Source: Brevibacillus reuszeri
GTDB taxonomy: Bacteria; Bacillota; Bacilli; Brevibacillales; Brevibacillaceae
Length of the DNA stretch: 64,000 nucleotides
Reading direction: 5' to 3'
NCBI RefSeq assembly: GCF_001187725.1
Contig: NZ_LGIQ01000007.1
Coordinates: 494,324 to 558,323 of the forward strand
The translations under genes and the position numbers were made by a program. Positions 1-9,421 of the stretch are shown piece by piece. Below the pieces are notes generated by a model that saw only the letters and a program-made list of their open reading frames with translations, did no database searches and was not told the origin of the DNA. Within the stretch, counting starts at the first letter, position 1; each line of letters opens with the position of its first letter.

Positions 1-2
1 AA

Positions 3-311
3 TACGCGGTGTTCTCTCCAGAGCTGCGGTCAAAGACGCAAAAAGAGTTTTCCGAGAACTACTGGGTGACTGGCGGCTCCAGCCCACATATGGCGGAAAT
101 CGAAAAGCTGGAGACCAAGCAAATCAACGAGACTACTACCCAATACACCTTCGATTACAATCTGGTCGCTTCAAACTGGCATGGCATGGGCAAAGCGGTT
201 GTCACCGTCCAGAAAATGAAAACCGATCGTGCCGAGGGATGGTTTGTTACGCGTGTGCAGTTGAAGGACCCGGGCGACACAGGACTTACAATCGGTGTGG
301 AACAGCTGTAA
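3..311 (+). CDS. Hypothetical protein, C-terminal part (5' end outside window)
   Basis: The reading frame is open from the first bases of the window, so this is the last 102 codons of a gene that begins upstream. The GTG at position 9 is an internal valine codon, not a start. The fragment is soluble and polar, with alternating hydrophobic residues (YTFDYNLV, AVVTVQK, WFVTRVQL) that suggest a beta-rich domain, as in the C-terminal domains of secreted or lipoprotein substrate-binding-like proteins. I do not recognise the family. A strong hairpin follows the stop. Confidence 0.6.
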   Translation, partial: YAVFSPELRSKTQKEFSENYWVTGGSSPHMAEIEKLETKQINETTTQYTFDYNLVASNWHGMGKAVVTVQKMKTDRAEGWFVTRVQLKDPGDTGLTIGVEQL

Positions 312-326
312 ATACTCCTTCTCGTC

Positions 327-356
327 AGCTCCCTTTTTGGAAAAGGGGGCTTTTTT
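327..356 (+). terminator. Rho-independent terminator
   Basis: AGCTCCCTTTTT pairs with AAAAGGGGGCT across a two-base loop and is followed by six T. It ends the transcript of the partial gene upstream. The remaining sequence up to the serine dehydratase start at 589 shows no gene or clear regulatory element. Confidence 0.8.
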
Positions 357-588
357 GCTGGTTGCTGCTTCCGAAAGGAAATACTGATTCTAAGGCCTCC
401 TGATCCAGCCATAATCCCGCCGTGCTGGTTTGTTCCTATCTATGGAAAGGCGCTTCAACCGCGGTTTTCTTTTAAGAGAATCGGCGGAAAAACAGCTTGC
501 GTAGTTTCCCATGTAGCGTATTCACTGTCCGTAGGATACAATGAGAGTGAATCTTGTTGAACCCCTTGTGATTCAGGAGGAGAACCGG

Positions 589-1254
589 TTGAAATATAAA
601 AGCGTTTTTGATATTATCGGCCCAATTATGGTTGGTCCATCCAGTTCCCATACGGCGGGTGCGGCTCGGATTGGCCGGGTAGCACGTAAGCTTTTTGGAA
701 GGCAACCAAAACGCGCTGAGATAACGTTCTATGGCTCGTTTGCCAAGACGTACCAAGGGCATGGCTCCGATGTTGCGACAGTTGCCGGGATTCTTGACTT
801 TGACACGTTTGATTTGCGCTTGAAGAACTCGCTTTTGCTTGCTGAGAAAGCGGGACTTGAAGTCGTATTGACGACGTCAGACGTTCTAACCGAGCATCCC
901 AATACAGCACGAATCATGCTCTCCGATGATCAGCACCAGATCGAGATTGTTGGTGTCTCCATTGGTGGAGGAAAAATCGAGGTATTGGAAGTAAATGGTT
1001 TTGATTTGCAGCTAGGCTTTGATACGCCTACTTTGCTCGTTTTGCATGAGGATCGCTTCGGAATGATTGCGGCAGTGGCAAAAGTGCTGACCCAGTATCG
1101 CATTAACGTAGGACTCATGGAAGTGTCCAGACATGACCGTGGTGCACGAGCTTTGATGGCGATTGAAACAGACGGGGAAGTCTCGTCCGAGGTGCTTGAG
1201 GAAATTCGACAGATCCCTCATATTTTTGATGTAACCTTGCTTTCACTAAATTAG
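589..1254 (+). CDS. sdaAB: L-serine ammonia-lyase, iron-sulfur-dependent, beta subunit
   Basis: This is the beta chain of the two-subunit serine dehydratase that converts L-serine to pyruvate and ammonia in the cytosol. The N-terminus has the family motif IIGPIMVGPSSSHTAGAARIG, and the C-terminal 75 residues form an ACT domain (VLHEDRFGMIAAVAKVL, then INVGLMEVSR) of the kind that binds amino acids. The start is the TTG at 589: AGGAGG lies eight bases upstream, and the 221-residue product matches the usual length. An upstream in-frame ATG at 541 has no ribosome binding site. The alpha subunit and recG follow, as in other Bacilli. Confidence 0.95.
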   Translation: MKYKSVFDIIGPIMVGPSSSHTAGAARIGRVARKLFGRQPKRAEITFYGSFAKTYQGHGSDVATVAGILDFDTFDLRLKNSLLLAEKAGLEVVLTTSDVLTEHPNTARIMLSDDQHQIEIVGVSIGGGKIEVLEVNGFDLQLGFDTPTLLVLHEDRFGMIAAVAKVLTQYRINVGLMEVSRHDRGARALMAIETDGEVSSEVLEEIRQIPHIFDVTLLSLN

Positions 1255-1301
1255 GCCCAGGCCCTTATGAGGCAAGTGAGAAGAGGAGTGACACAAACGA
1301 G

Positions 1302-2186
1302 ATGTTTCGCAATGTGGCTGAGCTGGTCGAATTGGCAGAATCACAGGGGAAGAAAATCTCCCAGGTGATGATTGAAGCGGAAATGGAAGTATCCCAGCGT
1401 TCGCGGGATGCCATTATGAAGGATATGTATGCCAATCTGGATGTGATGGAAAAAGCAGTGCGTCGCGGATTGACCGAGGATATTCGTTCCCATAGCGGAC
1501 TTACGGGCGGCGATGCGAAAAAGCTGCAAGAATATATGAAGACAAAGCCTTTTTTGTCAGGACCTACACTATTAAATGCCGTTTCCATGTCTGTTGCAGT
1601 CAATGAAGTAAATGCAGCGATGGGGACGATTGTGGCTACGCCGACGGCAGGTGCTTGTGGAATTGTACCCGGTACGTTGTTTGCTGTATCCGACAAGCTG
1701 CAGCCAAGCCGTGAGGAAATGGTCAATTACTTGTTTACAGCAGGTGCGATTGGGTATTGTATCGCCAACAATGCCTTTATTTCCGGGGCAGCAGGCGGTT
1801 GTCAGGCAGAGGTAGGCTCTGCGACAGCGATGGCAGCGGCTGCGATTGTGGAAATGGCTGGCGGCACACCGGAAGAATCTGCACAGGCAGTAGCGATTGC
1901 AATGAAAAACATGCTCGGTCTGGTGTGTGACCCCGTAGCTGGACTGGTAGAAGTGCCTTGTGTCAAGCGCAATGCGATGGGAGCGGCGATTGCTACTGTT
2001 GCAGCGGACATGGCTCTGGCAGGAATCAAGAGCGTCATCCCGACAGATGAAGTCATCGAAGCGATGTATCGGATCGGCTGTGCGATGCCGAATACGCTGA
2101 AAGAAACAGCACAGGGTGGATTGGCAGCAACCCAGACAGGCCGTATGATCGAAGCCAAAGTGTTCGGCGTACGGATGGAGAAGTAA
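1302..2186 (+). CDS. sdaAA: L-serine ammonia-lyase, iron-sulfur-dependent, alpha subunit
   Basis: Catalytic subunit of the serine dehydratase, 294 residues, the usual length. The conserved cysteine motifs expected to hold the [4Fe-4S] cluster are visible: TAGACGIVPG near residue 115, CDPVAG and VPCVKRN near 210-225, and RIGCAMPN near 265. It follows sdaAB by 47 bases with a GAGGAG element in the gap. Its TAA stop shares one base with the ATG of recG, which implies translational coupling of serine degradation and recG expression. Confidence 0.95.
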   Translation: MFRNVAELVELAESQGKKISQVMIEAEMEVSQRSRDAIMKDMYANLDVMEKAVRRGLTEDIRSHSGLTGGDAKKLQEYMKTKPFLSGPTLLNAVSMSVAVNEVNAAMGTIVATPTAGACGIVPGTLFAVSDKLQPSREEMVNYLFTAGAIGYCIANNAFISGAAGGCQAEVGSATAMAAAAIVEMAGGTPEESAQAVAIAMKNMLGLVCDPVAGLVEVPCVKRNAMGAAIATVAADMALAGIKSVIPTDEVIEAMYRIGCAMPNTLKETAQGGLAATQTGRMIEAKVFGVRMEK

Positions 2187-4240
2187 TGACCGAGGCGTAT
2201 TTAGCGCCCGTTTCCCTTTTGCACGGGGTAGGGGAAGAGCGGGCGAAGGCTTTTGCTGGACTCGGTATTCATAGCATCGGTGATTTGCTGGAGTATTTCC
2301 CATCGCGCTATGAAGACTACCGCGTGCGTGATTTGACAGAAGTAAAAGACGGAGAGAGGGTCACGCTGGCGGGAACGGTGTACGGCGAACCCTCTGTTCG
2401 TTTTTATGGAAAAGGAAAATCGCGCATCTCTGTCAAGGTGGTTATGGACCGGGTAGTAGTAACAGCTGTCTGGTTTAACCAGACGTTTATCAAAAGTAGA
2501 TTGTCACCAGGCAAGGAAATTCTCATCACAGGAAAATGGGACAAGCACAAGCTGCAGATCACGGTGAGTGAGATGACGGAAGCAGATTCAGAGCGTGCGA
2601 CCAAGCGCGGTGAGCTTGCCCCGATTTATCCGTTGGGGGGAGACGTGACCCATACCTTGCTGCGCAAGTCGATTCAACAGGCTTTGCGGCAGTATGGAAA
2701 GGACGTACCTGAAATCCTGCCTGAGGACATTGTAGAGCGCTATCGCCTCATGCCACGAGTGGACGCTTTCCATTCGATTCATTTTCCGATAAATGCGGAG
2801 GATGGGCGACAGGCGCGGCGTCGTATCATGTTTGAGGAGCTTTTTTTATTCCAGCTAAAAATGCAAACACTGCGCCGCATTAATCGGCAGCAAACGGAAG
2901 GGATGGCACTGGCGATTCCGATGGACGAGGTACGTCAGTTTGTAAGCTCGCTTCCCTTTCCGCTGACAGATGCGCAAAAGCGAGTCGTGAAGGAAATTTT
3001 GGACGACATGCGCTCGCCTTATGCGATGAACCGATTGCTGCAAGGAGATGTAGGTTCAGGGAAAACCGTAGTGGCGGCGATCGCATTGATTGCAGCTGTA
3101 AAAGCTGGTTTTCAGGGAGCGCTCATGGTGCCGACCGAAATTTTGGCGGAGCAGCATGTGCAGTCCCTGACCGCTATGCTATCTGACTATGGGATACAAG
3201 TAGCCCTTTTGTCTGGATCGTTGACAGCCAAGCGTAGGCGGGAGGTCATTGCTTCCTTGCAGATGGGCCTGATCGATGTCGTCGTTGGAACGCACGCATT
3301 GATTCAAGAGGATGTGTTTTTCTCACGTCTCGGACTGGTCATTACGGATGAGCAGCATCGCTTTGGAGTGGAGCAGCGCCGCATTTTACGCAGCAAAGGC
3401 TTGTCACCTGATGTTTTGTTCATGACAGCAACGCCAATCCCGCGTACACTTGCGATCACTGCTTTTGGCGATATGGATGTATCGACGATTGACCAGATGC
3501 CGGCCGGTCGCAAGCCGATCGAGACGACGTGGAAAAAGCATGATCAATTCCCAGCCGTTCTTGAGCAGATGCGTGACGAGCTGCGCAAAGGACGGCAAGC
3601 ATACGTCATCTGTCCTTTGATTGAGGAATCGGAAAAGCTCGATGTGCAAAATGCAATTGATGTACATGCGCAATTGTCTCATGTATTCCCTGAGTTCGGT
3701 GTGGGACTTATGCATGGACGATTGCCTGCCAAGGAAAAGGATGCTGTGATGCAGGCGTTTCTCTCGGCGGAGCATGCGGTTCTGGTATCCACTACGGTAG
3801 TAGAGGTTGGGGTAAACGTACCGAATGCGACGTATATGGTGATTTATGACGCAGAACGCTTTGGTCTTGCTCAGCTCCACCAGCTGCGCGGTCGTGTAGG
3901 GCGTGGCTCCGAGCAATCGTACTGCGTACTGATTGCCGATCCGAAATCCGAGATCGGAAAAGAACGGATGCGTGTCATGTGCGAGACAACAGACGGCTTC
4001 GAGCTCTCGCAGCGCGATTTGGAGCTGCGTGGTCCCGGGGATTTCTTCGGAACCAAGCAAAGTGGTGTGCCTGAATTCAAGGTGGCGGATCTTCTGAGCG
4101 ACTACAAAGCACTGGAGGTGGCCAGACAGGAGACGGCACGTCTGGTAGCGGACGATACCTTTTGGCGAAAGGAAGAGTATCATTGGCTGCGTGATTATTT
4201 AAAGCGTGAGGGTGTCCTGGACGGGATTGTGTTTGACTAA
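2186..4240 (+). CDS. recG: ATP-dependent DNA helicase RecG
   Basis: RecG is a superfamily 2 helicase that reverses stalled replication forks and acts on branched DNA. The 684-residue protein has the N-terminal wedge/OB domain (RVTLAGTVYG), Walker A GDVGSGKT near residue 288, the DEQHRFG box near 388 (DExH type), TATPIPRTLA (motif III), and the RGRVGRG motif VI near 570. The length matches full-length RecG. The start overlaps the stop of sdaAA by one base, and a terminator follows at 4266. Confidence 0.97.
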   Translation: MTEAYLAPVSLLHGVGEERAKAFAGLGIHSIGDLLEYFPSRYEDYRVRDLTEVKDGERVTLAGTVYGEPSVRFYGKGKSRISVKVVMDRVVVTAVWFNQTFIKSRLSPGKEILITGKWDKHKLQITVSEMTEADSERATKRGELAPIYPLGGDVTHTLLRKSIQQALRQYGKDVPEILPEDIVERYRLMPRVDAFHSIHFPINAEDGRQARRRIMFEELFLFQLKMQTLRRINRQQTEGMALAIPMDEVRQFVSSLPFPLTDAQKRVVKEILDDMRSPYAMNRLLQGDVGSGKTVVAAIALIAAVKAGFQGALMVPTEILAEQHVQSLTAMLSDYGIQVALLSGSLTAKRRREVIASLQMGLIDVVVGTHALIQEDVFFSRLGLVITDEQHRFGVEQRRILRSKGLSPDVLFMTATPIPRTLAITAFGDMDVSTIDQMPAGRKPIETTWKKHDQFPAVLEQMRDELRKGRQAYVICPLIEESEKLDVQNAIDVHAQLSHVFPEFGVGLMHGRLPAKEKDAVMQAFLSAEHAVLVSTTVVEVGVNVPNATYMVIYDAERFGLAQLHQLRGRVGRGSEQSYCVLIADPKSEIGKERMRVMCETTDGFELSQRDLELRGPGDFFGTKQSGVPEFKVADLLSDYKALEVARQETARLVADDTFWRKEEYHWLRDYLKREGVLDGIVFD

Positions 4241-4265
4241 CGATTGGGGCAAATCCAAAAGCAAA

Positions 4266-4305
4266 GATCTTTCTAGTTTGTATGAGACTAGAAAGGTCTT
4301 TTTTT
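4266..4305 (+). terminator. Rho-independent terminator after recG
   Basis: GATCTTTCTAGT pairs with ACTAGAAAGGTC (one G-U pair) around a nine-base loop and is followed by eight T. It closes the sdaAB-sdaAA-recG transcript. Confidence 0.9.
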
Positions 4306-4411
4306 GTTCAATCCTTCACCGAAATTGTACGGGGAAGGGGTGTAACGCTGGATATGGAATGGACGTCTATCAAATAGGAAAATACTGTAACCGGAAAAGG
4401 GGAGCTAAATC

Positions 4412-5959
4412 GTGTCTTTATTTATTCGTCAAGGCATGAGCATTTTACTTGGTTTCACTCTGCTTGCGGTAGCAGGCTGCGGCTCTAAACCAACGAAGTC
4501 ACAAGGGGAAACGCCTGCCATTTCTCAGCAAGCATCTGGCTCGTCTGATCAATTATCGGCATCTGGCGGAGCTTCCGCAAAGCCTACTGACTGGGGGCCA
4601 GCTGAGATTGCCTACGACTATGCTGCGATGCAAGACGATGTGCTTATTCAATTAAAGGAAGAGCCCCGGCTTCATTCGCCCCTGAGGACTGTCGTTGGCG
4701 TTAACCCACAAACGTATACTTTCTTTTTCCGAGAGGTAATGGATCGGGGGAGTGTTGAGTCGGCAATCCGTAAACATGCCAAAGAGGAAAGCACTCGTGA
4801 GGATGAGGGTTTTATCAATCCTGACCTATCTTTTCATTGGCTTCATGATCGCCAGCTGCAATTGCTGGTTACCCTACCCGAAAAATCTGGCGAAGAACCA
4901 GTTTGGCAAGAATACGTGTTAAATGCTGGAGGTGCGAGGACAGCCAAGGGGAGTCTGATCGGTGACAATTTTTCGTTCCAGGCACTGGTACTGCCTCCGC
5001 AGCAAATTTGGAGAATAGCAGCAGATGGAAAAATAACTGAAAAGCTGACTGATTTTTCGGTCATGACCAATTTGGAGCTTTTAGATCCAGAGCAGCGCTA
5101 TGCTATGCTGACGCGGTTTACAAACTATTGTGAGTGCGATGCTCTCTACGACAAGCTCTATTCGATCTATGATAGTAAGACACAAACAGTAACTTCTTAT
5201 CCCATCGAGCTGTCAAGCATGTATCGTGGTGCGGGGGACTTTATGGCTGATCGGCGAGGTTTTTTTTATGCACAACCAAACAACGGGACCGATGTACCGA
5301 AAAGCGAGTTTGCCTCCAGAATTTTGGTTGATGGGTATGTCCATGGGGTGAGCTTTAGCCGTGATCGCAAGCATCTATTGATGGCGGTGGGGGAAGCAGA
5401 GCAAAAGAAAGACCTCGATTTGGTCGTACTTGATCTGACAGTGGGAACGGAGAAACACTATCCAGGGGTCATCAAGGGATGGGTGCCGACGAGCGAATGG
5501 GACGGAGCGGTGGTCCCGGTCAGCTTTGCAGATGATGGGCGTTTTGTTACGTTTGCCATGCGAAAAGAGGAAAAGAGCTTTGAGGAGGCTCGCCAACGCT
5601 TTGATTGGAAAACGGGCAAGGTGACGAGTTGGAATCCACCCGTGCCCGCTGATTTTTGGTCTGGTTTTATTCAAACAGATGATGGTGCCTACCAATATTA
5701 CTGGAATGCTGGTTTGTACCAAGGCGGGGTCCAGCTTCTCCAGCAGGCGGGCACAGGGATATGGATCCCCGGCACACATCGCTTTGTGTTTGCGGAATCC
5801 GCGCAAGAAAGCGATGGTATGGAGCTGTTCGTGTTTGACGCCGATCGGAAGCAAAAAACACTGCTGAAAGCGGGCTTGTCTTACGGATTTACGCTTCTCG
5901 GTGCAAGCAGCGACGGGAAGTGGCTGTACGTAGCAACCAATCAGTCGCGTATTCCTTAG
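4412..5959 (+). CDS. Putative lipoprotein, beta-propeller-like
   Basis: The 515-residue product starts with a short charged segment, a hydrophobic stretch and the lipobox LAVAGC, so it should be a lipid-anchored surface protein. A Ser/Ala/Gly/Thr-rich linker to about residue 65 follows. The rest contains repeated aromatic and Asp-rich strands such as FSRDRKHLLMAV, SFADDGRFVTFAM and ASSDGKWLYVA, which resemble TolB/WD-type propeller blades. No catalytic motif was recognised. The start is GTG 4412, preceded by GGGGAG; an in-frame ATG at 4436 would give a shorter signal peptide. It is probably monocistronic. Confidence 0.75.
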   Translation: MSLFIRQGMSILLGFTLLAVAGCGSKPTKSQGETPAISQQASGSSDQLSASGGASAKPTDWGPAEIAYDYAAMQDDVLIQLKEEPRLHSPLRTVVGVNPQTYTFFFREVMDRGSVESAIRKHAKEESTREDEGFINPDLSFHWLHDRQLQLLVTLPEKSGEEPVWQEYVLNAGGARTAKGSLIGDNFSFQALVLPPQQIWRIAADGKITEKLTDFSVMTNLELLDPEQRYAMLTRFTNYCECDALYDKLYSIYDSKTQTVTSYPIELSSMYRGAGDFMADRRGFFYAQPNNGTDVPKSEFASRILVDGYVHGVSFSRDRKHLLMAVGEAEQKKDLDLVVLDLTVGTEKHYPGVIKGWVPTSEWDGAVVPVSFADDGRFVTFAMRKEEKSFEEARQRFDWKTGKVTSWNPPVPADFWSGFIQTDDGAYQYYWNAGLYQGGVQLLQQAGTGIWIPGTHRFVFAESAQESDGMELFVFDADRKQKTLLKAGLSYGFTLLGASSDGKWLYVATNQSRIP

Positions 5960-6005
5960 CCTGTGCAGGATGCTCCGACCGTTGCCCTCTTCTTTTTGCT
6001 TATTG

Positions 6006-6365
6006 CTAGCATTTGCAAATCATCAGCATGTTCCCATCAAAATCACGGATGTTAAACCAATGTCCGTTTTGAATCGGACCTACGAGCTCTACTCCGCACT
6101 CCTCCAGAAATTGATAGGACGCATCGATATCCTCTGTGTTGAAATGAAACAACGGGGCATCATCAGGAGTATGCTGCGGAAAGATTTTACTGTCTAAGAT
6201 GAGGGTTGGCCCATTTTGCAGCGGAATGCAGTACAAATGTCCAAATAAAATTTCATTGTCAGCAGCAATTCCTAATAGGCGGCAGTACCAATCACGGGCT
6301 TGCTCGATATCACGAACGGGCACGAAAATCGCCCCGATTTGAGGGAGCAGGGGAGAAGCTGTCAT
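6006..6365 (-). CDS. VOC family (glyoxalase/bleomycin-resistance-like) protein
   Basis: A 119-residue single-module vicinal oxygen chelate protein. It opens with IGAIFVPVRDIEQARDWYCRLLGI, and the second half has FHFNTEDIDASYQFLEECGVE and the closing DFDGNMLMICK strand, typical of the betaalphabetabetabeta fold. Enzymes of this superfamily use a divalent metal, but the substrate cannot be told from sequence. GAGGT six bases upstream supports the start. It is divergent from the AraC/GyrI gene at 6478, and the 112-base gap must carry both promoters. Confidence 0.85.
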   Translation of the reverse strand: MTASPLLPQIGAIFVPVRDIEQARDWYCRLLGIAADNEILFGHLYCIPLQNGPTLILDSKIFPQHTPDDAPLFHFNTEDIDASYQFLEECGVELVGPIQNGHWFNIRDFDGNMLMICKC

Positions 6366-6477
6366 TGAAATACCTCATTTCGTCTGTAAGGGTTGGAAGA
6401 CCTGCATAACCGTGCATGAAATGTCGGATGGCGTTTTATTTTTTCTGCTAGTCTATTGGTGAAGGGAGGTCGTATCC

Positions 6478-7365
6478 GTGAATTTGCTTGAATATATGAA
6501 CGGAGCTATGAACTATGTGGAAGAAAATCTGACCAACGAGATTGATTTCAAAGAAGTAGCCAGAATCGCTTGCTGCTCTGAGTATCATTTTAAGCGGATG
6601 TTTTCTTTTCTCTCAGGGATTCCCCTCTCTGAGTACATTCGGCGCAGACGGATGACATTGGCAGCATTTGATCTGAAGAACAGCAAGATGAGAGTCATTG
6701 ATGTGGCGATCAAATACGGGTATCACTCACCAGATTCTTTTGCTAGAGCTTTTCAACAATTGCATGGCGTAACGCCGACAGAAGCCAGAAATGATGGGCA
6801 TTCGCTAAAAGCCTATCCACGAATGACCTTTCAGCTAACCATTAAAGGGGGAGAAGAAATGAATTACCGTCTGGAAGAAAAAGAAGCGTTTCGTATTGTC
6901 GGGATCAAAAAGCGAGTACCTCTGATTTATCACGGTGTGAATCCTGAGATTGCATCGATGTGGGCAAGTCTGGATCAGGAAACGATTCTCAGTTGGAAGT
7001 GTCTTTCCAATGTTGAGCCTGCTGGTCTAATTAGTGCATCTACGAACTTTTCCGAAGGCAGACAGGACAATGGAGAGCTCGATCATTATATCGGAGTGGC
7101 GACCACGAGGGACTGTCCGGATATTCTTACACAGCTCGTCGTACCGGCTTCGAGCTGGGCAGTATTTGAAGTTGTTGGACCTTTTCCTGATACCCTGCAA
7201 GATGTATGGGGACGTATTTACTCAGAATGGTTTCCCTCCTCACACTACGAACAAGCCGAAGGTCCGGAAATCTTGTGGAACGAATCGAAAGACATCACCT
7301 CACCGACGTTTAAAAGTGAAATATGGATACCAGTCGTGAAGAGAAATGACTCGCATCACGTTTAA
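6478..7365 (+). CDS. AraC family regulator with GyrI-like effector-binding domain
   Basis: Residues 8-105 are two helix-turn-helix units of the AraC/XylS type ([17 protein letters not shown] and [20 protein letters not shown]). Residues 125-290 form a GyrI-like/SOUL ligand-binding domain beginning [17 protein letters not shown]. This architecture is common in Gram-positive regulators that bind small hydrophobic ligands. The start is GTG 6478 with GGAGGT seven bases upstream. It is divergent from the VOC gene, which is the obvious candidate target. No terminator was found before the polymerase promoter. Confidence 0.9.
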   Translation: MNLLEYMNGAMNYVEENLTNEIDFKEVARIACCSEYHFKRMFSFLSGIPLSEYIRRRRMTLAAFDLKNSKMRVIDVAIKYGYHSPDSFARAFQQLHGVTPTEARNDGHSLKAYPRMTFQLTIKGGEEMNYRLEEKEAFRIVGIKKRVPLIYHGVNPEIASMWASLDQETILSWKCLSNVEPAGLISASTNFSEGRQDNGELDHYIGVATTRDCPDILTQLVVPASSWAVFEVVGPFPDTLQDVWGRIYSEWFPSSHYEQAEGPEILWNESKDITSPTFKSEIWIPVVKRNDSHHV

Positions 7366-7458
7366 TGTTTCGCTCATTGCGGTGCGAACACCTGCATCCG
7401 TATGCAGTAGAAGTGGAAAACATTACCGGATTTTTTTCTGAAGATACAGGTATAAACA

Positions 7459-7472
7459 CGAACGTTTGTTTG
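7459..7472. promoter_or_regulatory. LexA (SOS) box over an extended -10 promoter
   Basis: CGAACGTTTGTTTG matches the Gram-positive LexA consensus CGAAC-N4-GTTCG with one changed base. It abuts an extended -10 element, TGCTATAAT (7471-7479), so bound LexA would block RNA polymerase. It lies 71 bases before the polymerase start. Confidence 0.8.
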
Positions 7473-7497
7473 CTATAATAAGAACAGAAATAATATA

Positions 7498-7511
7498 GGA
7501 ACACAAGTTCT
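7498..7511. promoter_or_regulatory. Second candidate LexA box
   Basis: GGAACACAAGTTCT has the exact GAAC-N4-GTTC core and lies about 20 bases after the -10 element, in the leader of the polymerase gene. Two sites would give tighter SOS repression. This is inferred from the motif only. Confidence 0.6.
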
Positions 7512-7529
7512 TGTTCAGGGGATGGTTAT

Positions 7530-8771
7530 ATGCCCAATGCGAACAAACGGATTGTTTTTCTGATCGACATGCAGAGCTTTTATGCAAGTGTTGAAAAAGG
7601 AGCGAATCCCGCATTGCGAAATCAGCCGATTGTTGTGGCAGGTGATCCAGAAAGGCGCAGTGGTGTGATTCTGGCAGCCTGTCCGATTGCCAAATCCTTC
7701 GGAGTCGTGACAGCGGAGGCTTTATGGCAGGCCCAGCAAAAGTGTCGTCATCTCGTTGTTGTACGTCCTCGCATGGAAGTGTACATTCGCACCTCTATGC
7801 AGATTACGCGAATTTTTGAGTCGTTTACAGACAAGGTGGAGCCATACTCGATTGATGAGCAGTTTCTCGATGTGACGGGCAGTGTTCATCTGTTTGGCGA
7901 TCCTATGCAAATGGCTGCACAGATTCGGCGCCGTGTTTTGCTGGAGACAGGGATCAACTGTCGGGTAGGTATTTCAGAAAATAAAGTATTGGCGAAAATG
8001 GCTTGTGACAACTTCGCCAAGAAGCAAGAATCGGGGATTTTTTGGCTCAAGCGGGAGGAGCTGATTGACACGCTTTGGCAGCTGCCGATTGAGAAGCTGT
8101 TTGGGGTAGGGTCGCGAATGAAGCGCCATTTCCATCGAATGGGGATTTATCAGATCAAGCAGCTCGCTGCTCTGCAACCATCCGTGCTGATTCGTCACTG
8201 GGGAGTAAACGGCGAGGTGCTGTGGCGCACGGCTCATGGGATGGATGATTCGCCTGTTTCCATGAATGTTTATGATACACAAAAAGGCATCGGTCATCAC
8301 ATGACGCTTCCACGCGATTATCATACGGCTGCAGAGATCAAGGTAGTGCTGCTGGAGCTGTGTGAGGAGGTATGCCGCAGGGCGCGTAGCAAGGAGCGGA
8401 TGGGCGCCGTGCTTTCTGTTGGCTGTCGGGGAGCTGATTTGGCAGCCGGGACTGGTTTTGGCAGGCAGATGAAGCTGACCGAGCACACCAATGATGTTAT
8501 GACACTGTACGAGGCTGCTTGCCATCTGTTTGATCGGCATTGGGAGAAGACTCCTGTCCGCAGTATTGGTGTCAATTTGGGAGAGCTGATTCCCGATAAC
8601 GTCGTACAGTTGAATTTGTTTACGGATAATCAAAAAAGTCGCTCATTGGCTCATGCCATGGATGATATTCGTGCGCGCTATGGAGCAGACGCTATTCTAC
8701 GCGCTACTTCCTTGCTCCATGCGGGTCAGGCAAAAGAGCGTGCCCGTAAGATCGGGGGGCATTACAAGTGA
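7530..8771 (+). CDS. Y-family DNA polymerase (UvrX/YqjW-like), SOS-controlled
   Basis: A 413-residue translesion polymerase. The palm active site shows D13 in LIDMQSFYASVE and the pair D109/E110 in YSIDEQFLDV. The GVGSRM helix-hairpin-helix motif lies near residue 192 (LFGVGSRMKRHFHRMGI). Near residue 353 there is QLNLF, which fits the beta sliding clamp binding consensus QLxLF. The sequence is closer to the Gram-positive UvrX/YqjW group than to DinB. Two LexA boxes precede it. Its TGA overlaps the GTG of the next gene by four bases. Confidence 0.93.
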   Translation: MPNANKRIVFLIDMQSFYASVEKGANPALRNQPIVVAGDPERRSGVILAACPIAKSFGVVTAEALWQAQQKCRHLVVVRPRMEVYIRTSMQITRIFESFTDKVEPYSIDEQFLDVTGSVHLFGDPMQMAAQIRRRVLLETGINCRVGISENKVLAKMACDNFAKKQESGIFWLKREELIDTLWQLPIEKLFGVGSRMKRHFHRMGIYQIKQLAALQPSVLIRHWGVNGEVLWRTAHGMDDSPVSMNVYDTQKGIGHHMTLPRDYHTAAEIKVVLLELCEEVCRRARSKERMGAVLSVGCRGADLAAGTGFGRQMKLTEHTNDVMTLYEAACHLFDRHWEKTPVRSIGVNLGELIPDNVVQLNLFTDNQKSRSLAHAMDDIRARYGADAILRATSLLHAGQAKERARKIGGHYK

Positions 8772-9163
8772 TCGAGCCGATTGCGTCGGAAGAAGAGGGA
8801 GAGCAAGAACTGGTACGCCTGTACATTTTGTTCGGACTTTTGTTTCGCGTGGCCATGGTAGATTTGGGGCGGGCTCGTATCGTGCAGCTGAAGCTTTCTT
8901 ATGACGAGGTATTCGATTGGCTATTTCAGGACCTTTCTCGCTGGGCAGAGCGTCAGCATCACCAGCTGCGTCGGCGTCTGCGGCAATCCGGCTGTGCCGT
9001 TGTCAGCACACAGCGTCAGGGGCATCTGTACGTGGTTCATTATCGGCAGCGTGGCTATTTGAGAGAAGCGATGTATTCGATTGAAGTATTGAGAGCAGAG
9101 TGCCAGCAGCTTGTCAGCTTATGGATGAAGCATTATCAGCGGGACGACCGGACCAGTTTATGA
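8768..9163 (+). CDS. Small unknown protein, coupled to the Y-family polymerase
   Basis: A 131-residue basic, helix-rich protein (LSRWAERQHHQLRRRLRQSG near residues 56-75) beginning with the acidic stretch EPIASEEEGEQE. I do not recognise a family, and it lacks the MKKW/PEH features of YolD. The GTG start overlaps the polymerase stop as GTGA, so translation is coupled and the gene should be SOS-induced with it. A role as accessory or regulatory subunit of the polymerase is inferred from position only. A terminator follows at 9205. Confidence 0.75.
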   Translation: MIEPIASEEEGEQELVRLYILFGLLFRVAMVDLGRARIVQLKLSYDEVFDWLFQDLSRWAERQHHQLRRRLRQSGCAVVSTQRQGHLYVVHYRQRGYLREAMYSIEVLRAECQQLVSLWMKHYQRDDRTSL

Positions 9164-9204
9164 GCTGATTTTCGGCTACGCTGGTTAAGGGATACAAAGA
9201 GGAA

Positions 9205-9240
9205 AAAGGAGACTTTCTCGCGGGAGAGTCTCCTTTTTTC
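9205..9240 (+). terminator. Rho-independent terminator of the SOS polymerase operon
   Basis: AAGGAGACT pairs with AGTCTCCTT around the loop TTCTCGCGGGAG and is followed by six T and C. It ends the two-gene operon. Confidence 0.9.
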
Positions 9241-9421
9241 TTGTGAAGAGGACTTGAGGCATTGCACAAATGGACACGCTGACAAAAATGGATGGGAAAT
9301 TTAAAAAGGGATTGGATCATACTGACTGCGATATTCTCCCTTATAATCAGCTTGCCAACCGAAAATGGGAGTTGGCACATCGGCTGAAAAAGAAAACAAC
9401 ATGGATAGTAGGTGGGGAGAG

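Noticed and set aside
9..311. GTG at position 9 as start of the first gene
   Set aside because: The frame is open to the window edge and no ribosome binding site can be seen, so the codon is internal valine.
3404..4183. Long minus-strand frame inside recG (about 260 codons)
   Set aside because: It lies wholly within a well-supported RecG gene, has no ribosome binding site and its product has no recognisable domain.
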